Below the pieces are notes generated by a model. That model was not told the origin of the DNA, made no database searches, and saw only the letters and a list, made by a program, of their open reading frames with translations. 64,000 nt of DNA from contig JBBISA010000007.1 in NCBI GenBank assembly GCA_037441525.1, forward strand, positions 1-64,000, in the 5' to 3' direction. The position numbers were made by a program, and so were the translations under genes. Below are positions 61,001 to 64,000 of the stretch, in pieces (the stretch's first letter is position 1; each line of letters starts with the position of its first letter). The stretch is from SKVR01 sp037441525 (GTDB lineage Bacteria; Bacteroidota; Bacteroidia; Bacteroidales; UBA7960).

Positions 61001-62558
61001 TTTCGTCTTCATGGTTGTATGCCAGAAAACCATCCTGCGAGAATGCCAGCAATTGTGCTGAAACACTGGTGGGGTCGCCTCTGACAAATTTTGCATATTC
61101 GGCCACAAAAAAGGTTTCTGAACCATACTGCCGTGCATAATTTCGGATATGGATGAGGGGGTGAAGGTCTGAGAATCCCTGCATGCGCATGTAGCGAACA
61201 TCTGAAAAATAGTTGCTGGATTCAAAAATCGCCTCTCCGGTTTCGTTAATGCTCCGTATCATTCTCAGGTCAATATCCCAGGTGTCAATATTCCAGTATA
61301 TTGCCTCGCAATACATGTCGATTTTATGAAATGAATTGGTGAAAGGGGCCTTGGAGAAACCTCTTTCATCACGCAAAACTGAAAATTCGCGGGTAGGATT
61401 GAGGTACCGCATATTGATACCAGGATGGTAGATTGAATCGCCCGAAAGATAAATACTAACAGCCGCCCTTTGGGTTACAATGCGGTCGCTATGGATACTG
61501 AAACTGCGTCCCCGGGCAGTAATGAACAAAGAATCGGACCGGTATATCTTTATGGTAGCCTCTTCAAATAGTGTTCCGGAGCCTATCACTCTGGGGCCAG
61601 CCATGGTAAAACCACCTCTGAAATCTACGCCGGGAAAGAGATTTTTGATTTCGTGAACTGACTGGTAAGAATCGAACCTGGGAAACGTTGCGGTTTCATG
61701 ATTTACTTCGGCTACAATTCTTTCCGATAGTTTTCCTTTCAGGGTTTCTCTGAAAAAGTGCAGGTTGTGAAATCTGACAGAATCGGCTTCCCAACGCGCG
61801 GCCGTAAGATTGATGGTGTAGTCTGCCAGATCGGCCCAAACTGTGTCGGGGTGCAACCTTGCCCGTTGCCAGGTTATTTTGCCTCCACGGCCTGTTAATT
61901 TATCATCAAGCAAATGAACCTCGCCGCGGGTGTTTACAATCACCGTGCTGTCGCCCTGCGAATAGCATTTCAGGTCGCTTTGCCTGAAAATTACTCTGGG
62001 GGTATTGTCGTGGTAAGATAAAACATAATTGTTGTTTACCAGAGTCCATTTTACAATGTTTGATGCATAGAGTATGTTGTCTGCAAAAAGCTGCAGCGTT
62101 GCTTCCCAGTATCGTTGAAGGCGTCTCTGCTGCTGAATTTTCATCAAAGGCTGGATACTTTCATGCCAAACATCAAAATTGGTATTGGCCTCAAGGGTTT
62201 TTAGTACTGCGAGCACCCCCTTAAAATAGAGTGCCTGTTCGGGCCAGGGCCTCAGGCGCAAGGTTTGCATTCGGTTTAGGGTGCTAACCACAACATCCTT
62301 TCTGCTGTCAGATAGCCGGGCGCTTTGCCATAGAACCGAAAAACTGTCAATAATTTGCTGGGCTTCGGTTCTTTCAGTTCTTGCCAGCCCTTCAGTAAGA
62401 TAATTCAACTGCCTTAAGAAATCATCCTGGTTTTCGCGCGAAAATTCGATACGTTGCCCCAATAGCTGATTTGAAATAAGAATGAAAAAAGTAACAACCA
62501 GCCATGATGGAAAAAGCTGGCGGAGGCTTTTTAAACAGAAAGAGCAAGGTATTCGCAT
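58005..62558 (-). CDS. Large exported protein, conserved Bacteroidota, function unknown
   Basis: 1517 residues. The N-terminus has a signal sequence ('WLVVTFFILISNQLLGQ'). A helical segment follows (about 40-170), then over 1000 residues of short beta-strands with repeated motifs such as 'GKITWQRARLHPDTVWADLADYTI' and 'LTPDGLSGKGELDFFGGRMYSEAFDF'. The pattern suggests a beta-solenoid or AsmA/LptD-like bridge, but no family can be assigned. The C-terminus contains conserved aromatic residues. It is followed by plsY and preceded by prmA. Confidence 0.7.
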   Translation of the reverse strand: MRIPCSFCLKSLRQLFPSWLVVTFFILISNQLLGQRIEFSRENQDDFLRQLNYLTEGLARTERTEAQQIIDSFSVLWQSARLSDSRKDVVVSTLNRMQTLRLRPWPEQALYFKGVLAVLKTLEANTNFDVWHESIQPLMKIQQQRRLQRYWEATLQLFADNILYASNIVKWTLVNNNYVLSYHDNTPRVIFRQSDLKCYSQGDSTVIVNTRGEVHLLDDKLTGRGGKITWQRARLHPDTVWADLADYTINLTAARWEADSVRFHNLHFFRETLKGKLSERIVAEVNHETATFPRFDSYQSVHEIKNLFPGVDFRGGFTMAGPRVIGSGTLFEEATIKIYRSDSLFITARGRSFSIHSDRIVTQRAAVSIYLSGDSIYHPGINMRYLNPTREFSVLRDERGFSKAPFTNSFHKIDMYCEAIYWNIDTWDIDLRMIRSINETGEAIFESSNYFSDVRYMRMQGFSDLHPLIHIRNYARQYGSETFFVAEYAKFVRGDPTSVSAQLLAFSQDGFLAYNHEDETVTIQPKLHHYIGAYAGRNDFDVIRINSNAAVNAKINMNNFDLQIFGVERIPLSDKKNVVIHPNNQQVIMKKNRDIYFNGRIESGLFDFYGKEFFFNYDNFKIDLLQTDSMSFSVRSHQPDSRGRYENVRVKTVLEGINGELLVDHPRNKSGQLPYPRYPIFNSNNESYVFYEKKEVQKGVYKRDNVFFRLIPFSIDSLDNATTDNIAFDGVFISTGIFPDFYDYLTVQPDYSLGFNTKTPQDGYKIYNGKATYKGPINMSYEGLRADGELQYLNANVKARQMLMFPDSARAMVNTFNLSARKSPVEYPEVTAMNVNMLYLPHNDEMNLKNTDKPFDIYAGVAMLKGNLTLTPDGLSGKGELDFFGGRMYSEAFDFNMIDFDAARSNLAILTADGQNTAITASNYNSNVNFEKRTAELRPMETGAKLDFNFNRYVAEGFEMDWDMAARKVEMSNTLKDKLDALAPMAPEDWITYDFKGYELTSTHPAQDGLKFYAGKIDYRIDRGVIEASDIKVILVADAAVFPDEGKAEILEWAEIKKLEHASVLANVTTRLHRFYEAGIHIISRWNYYGTGMYDFVDETGNAQVLKFSSISVDRAFRSTIARSEVEKEQEFTISPRFGFFGNIDLKAEKPHFTYAGATRMFIDCPNYNLNWFKFDAEINKDSIYIPIANDLRNEANGRIVTSMMLAGDSVHVYPAVFDRQRHYSDLAMLSVTGGYLTWDHQMSQYQLTTAEKHRKASLPDNIITINPSTCVIDGNGDITLNGDMGQFKLSTFGRITHDLKENELNLDVVMGIDFFFLNQALGLVQAALNRSENTEPVNINRIKYSGLLQKRTTETTAQRLLDEYISDGSFRRFPPEMAHTFFFADLKMKWNQPSQTFYSTDRLGIGNMDRFPLNKYVDGFLEIKKQRGGDLFNLVLIPSGLADEGIGVDWFYFTYNNSIMQTIASSNDFNNMIRSVKPNKRRMEVERGQAPFSFILSADRRPFDFVRSMRLMKVNL

Positions 62559-62587
62559 GATAATCAGGTTAAAGGTTTACAGCATGG

Positions 62588-63427
62588 TTATTTTTTAAAT
62601 CGCACCGCTACCCATTCCTTGTTTTGTTTGTGTCCTGTTTCTGTTAGATTGTTTTGCTTTGCAAGGCTAACCAACTCATCCAAATCATCATAAAAAAAGC
62701 CTGAAATGAATAACTCCCCGCCAGGGGGCAGTGCATCCGCATAGGTTTTCATGTCTTCTTTCAATACATTTTTGGTTATGTTGGCCAGAATAATGTCGAA
62801 TTTGCTGTTGCCGATGGCGTTTGCATCGCCCATAATGGCAGTTATGTTTGTAATGTTGTTTTTTTCCAGGTTTTCAAGGGTATTTTCCCAAGCATAGGGA
62901 AAGTTGTCGATGGCAACTCCTTCGCGAGCACCCATCATCGATGCCAGAATAGCAAGGATGCCCGTACCGCAACCCATATCCAGAATTTTTCTTTCTTTAA
63001 AGTTGGTTTCGAGCATCCATTGAACCATGAGTGTGGTGGTTTCGTGGTGGCCCGTACCGAACGACATTTTGGGTTCAATCACAATTTCGTAATCAAAACC
63101 GTGGGATGGAGAGTGGAAGGGGGCTCTGATGTAGCATTTGCCATCAACCATTACGGGTTCAAAGTTGCTTTCCCATTCCTGGTTCCAGTTTTGGCTGTTG
63201 ATGGTTTCTACGGCAAAGGTGAACTTTACTTCTTCCTCCACATCAAGGGAAACAGCATCGAGTTTTTTCTGGTCAAATTCCTCTGCCGGAATCCAGGCTT
63301 TAAAGCCCTTGATGGTTTCTTCAAAACTTTCGAACCCTATTTCGGCAAGTTCTGCAATCAGCAAGTCCGACCAGGGTTGGGCCGGACTTACTGTTGCTGT
63401 TACTTGTATGTAATTGGTGTAGTTCAT
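62588..63427 (-). CDS. prmA: Ribosomal protein L11 methyltransferase
   Basis: 279 residues. An N-terminal substrate-recognition domain, then the SAM domain with 'LDMGCGTG' (149-156) and 'FGTGHHETT' (123-131). It methylates lysines and the N-terminus of L11. It lies two bases after tpiA. Confidence 0.94.
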   Translation of the reverse strand: MNYTNYIQVTATVSPAQPWSDLLIAELAEIGFESFEETIKGFKAWIPAEEFDQKKLDAVSLDVEEEVKFTFAVETINSQNWNQEWESNFEPVMVDGKCYIRAPFHSPSHGFDYEIVIEPKMSFGTGHHETTTLMVQWMLETNFKERKILDMGCGTGILAILASMMGAREGVAIDNFPYAWENTLENLEKNNITNITAIMGDANAIGNSKFDIILANITKNVLKEDMKTYADALPPGGELFISGFFYDDLDELVSLAKQNNLTETGHKQNKEWVAVRFKK

Positions 63428-63429
63428 AA

Positions 63430-64000
63430 TCAGAACGACTTGATGATGGCAATAAAATCTTCGGCTTTGAGCGAGGCACCACCAATTAGTCCGCCATCTA
63501 CATCGGGGTTGGCAAACAACTCAGCGGCATTTTTAGCATTGCAGCTTCCACCATAAAGAATAGTTGTATTCCCGGCAACATTATTATTGTATTTTTCGCG
63601 GATTAGTTTTCTGATATAGGCATGCATTTCCTGTGCCTGCTCAGGGCTGGCCGTAACTCCTGTGCCAATTGCCCATACAGGCTCGTAGGCAATCACCACC
63701 TTGACAAAATCTTCCTCCGAGAGCCAGAAAAGTCCTTTTTCGAGTTGCTCTCTGATAACATCGAACAGTTTGCCTGAATTTCTCTCTTCGAGCACTTCTC
63801 CGCAGCAATACATGGGGGTAAGACCGCTGGAAAGGGCAATCTGTACCTTTTTGGCCAGTATTTCGTTGGTTTCACCAAAATAGGCCCTCCTTTCTGAGTG
63901 ACCAACCAGCACATTTCCAGCACCTGCTGATTTGATCATGCCAACTGCTACTTCGCCGGTGTAAGCTCCTTTTTCTTCAGTATAGCAGTTTTGTGCACCG
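63430..64000 (-). CDS. tpiA: Triosephosphate isomerase, C-terminal part (runs off the window)
   Basis: At least 190 residues; the N-terminus lies beyond 64000. 'AQNCYTEEKGAYTGEVA', 'VLVGHSERRAYFGE' (catalytic His), 'YEPVWAIGTG' (catalytic Glu and loop 6 precursor) and 'LYGGSCNAKNAAELFANPDVDGGLIGGASL' are diagnostic. It interconverts DHAP and GAP in glycolysis. Confidence 0.95.
   Translation of the reverse strand, partial: GAQNCYTEEKGAYTGEVAVGMIKSAGAGNVLVGHSERRAYFGETNEILAKKVQIALSSGLTPMYCCGEVLEERNSGKLFDVIREQLEKGLFWLSEEDFVKVVIAYEPVWAIGTGVTASPEQAQEMHAYIRKLIREKYNNNVAGNTTILYGGSCNAKNAAELFANPDVDGGLIGGASLKAEDFIAIIKSF

Noticed and set aside
1..64000. CRISPR arrays and rRNA genes
   Set aside because: No regularly spaced direct repeats of CRISPR size and no rRNA-like sequences were seen; the only periodic arrays are the short repeats described.

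Overview
The window looks like part of a metagenome- or draft-assembled chromosome of a Bacteroidota bacterium, probably Bacteroidales-like. The reasons are TAnnTTTG-type -7 promoter elements, near absence of Shine-Dalgarno leaders, and typical Bacteroidota families: DUF1460 amidase, DUF2147, HMA-AraC regulator, FISUMP proteins, FloA/NfeD, and a Ste24-type protease. About a quarter (1-15.9 kb) is a defective Mu-like transposable prophage. The rest is ordinary chromosome with a few unusual cassettes.

Prophage, 1 to about 15.9 kb. A leftward repressor (308-748) faces a rightward early operon: small Ner-like protein, DDE transposase, MuB-like ATPase, a second P-loop ATPase, DnaA-domain-IV-like protein, DUF3164, GemA-like protein and many small proteins. 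A rightward receptor-binding/tail module follows (8813-11087) and includes a FISUMP protein. After a 100-N gap come leftward head genes (gp37-like, gpG, a 5'-truncated gpF) and a 5'-truncated tail fibre. Terminase, portal, major head, sheath, tape measure and baseplate are absent, so this is a deletion relic or an assembly chimera. The prophage also holds structured non-coding DNA, a 16-nt leader motif used twice, and two covarying tRNA T-arm/acceptor-like hairpins flanking a cassette of two tiny convergent genes.

Chromosome, 16.2-24.8 kb. An HMA-AraC regulator precedes a compact cassette of a PqqD-like RiPP-recognition element, an ATP-grasp ligase and a type III PLP decarboxylase. This is the best candidate here for an undescribed pathway. 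It is followed by an envelope operon: a di-CXXCH lipoprotein, a urea-transporter/M23-peptidase fusion, a TPR/beta-barrel protein and a TPR protein.

Chromosome, 24.8-40.3 kb. This part holds UDP-xylose synthesis (ugd-uxs), a GH20 hexosaminidase, DUF2147, a methyltransferase, a glycosyltransferase with TrkH/TrkA potassium uptake, a PlsC-type acyltransferase, a DUF1460 amidase and a large S9 peptidase.

Chromosome, 40.3-46.2 kb, is a plastic region. It has a ParE/RelE module, a PIN-domain module lying between two copies of the dnaE 3' end, a dnaE2-like polymerase, an Rhs C-terminal relic and a frameshifted Rpn-family nuclease.

Chromosome, 46.2-64 kb, is housekeeping: RseC, an SDR enzyme, a biotin-dependent carboxyltransferase subunit, YceI, RarA, Ste24-like protease, a VWA membrane protein, FloA/NfeD, ClpS, PlsY, a 1517-residue exported protein, PrmA and the C-terminal part of TpiA, which runs off the window edge.
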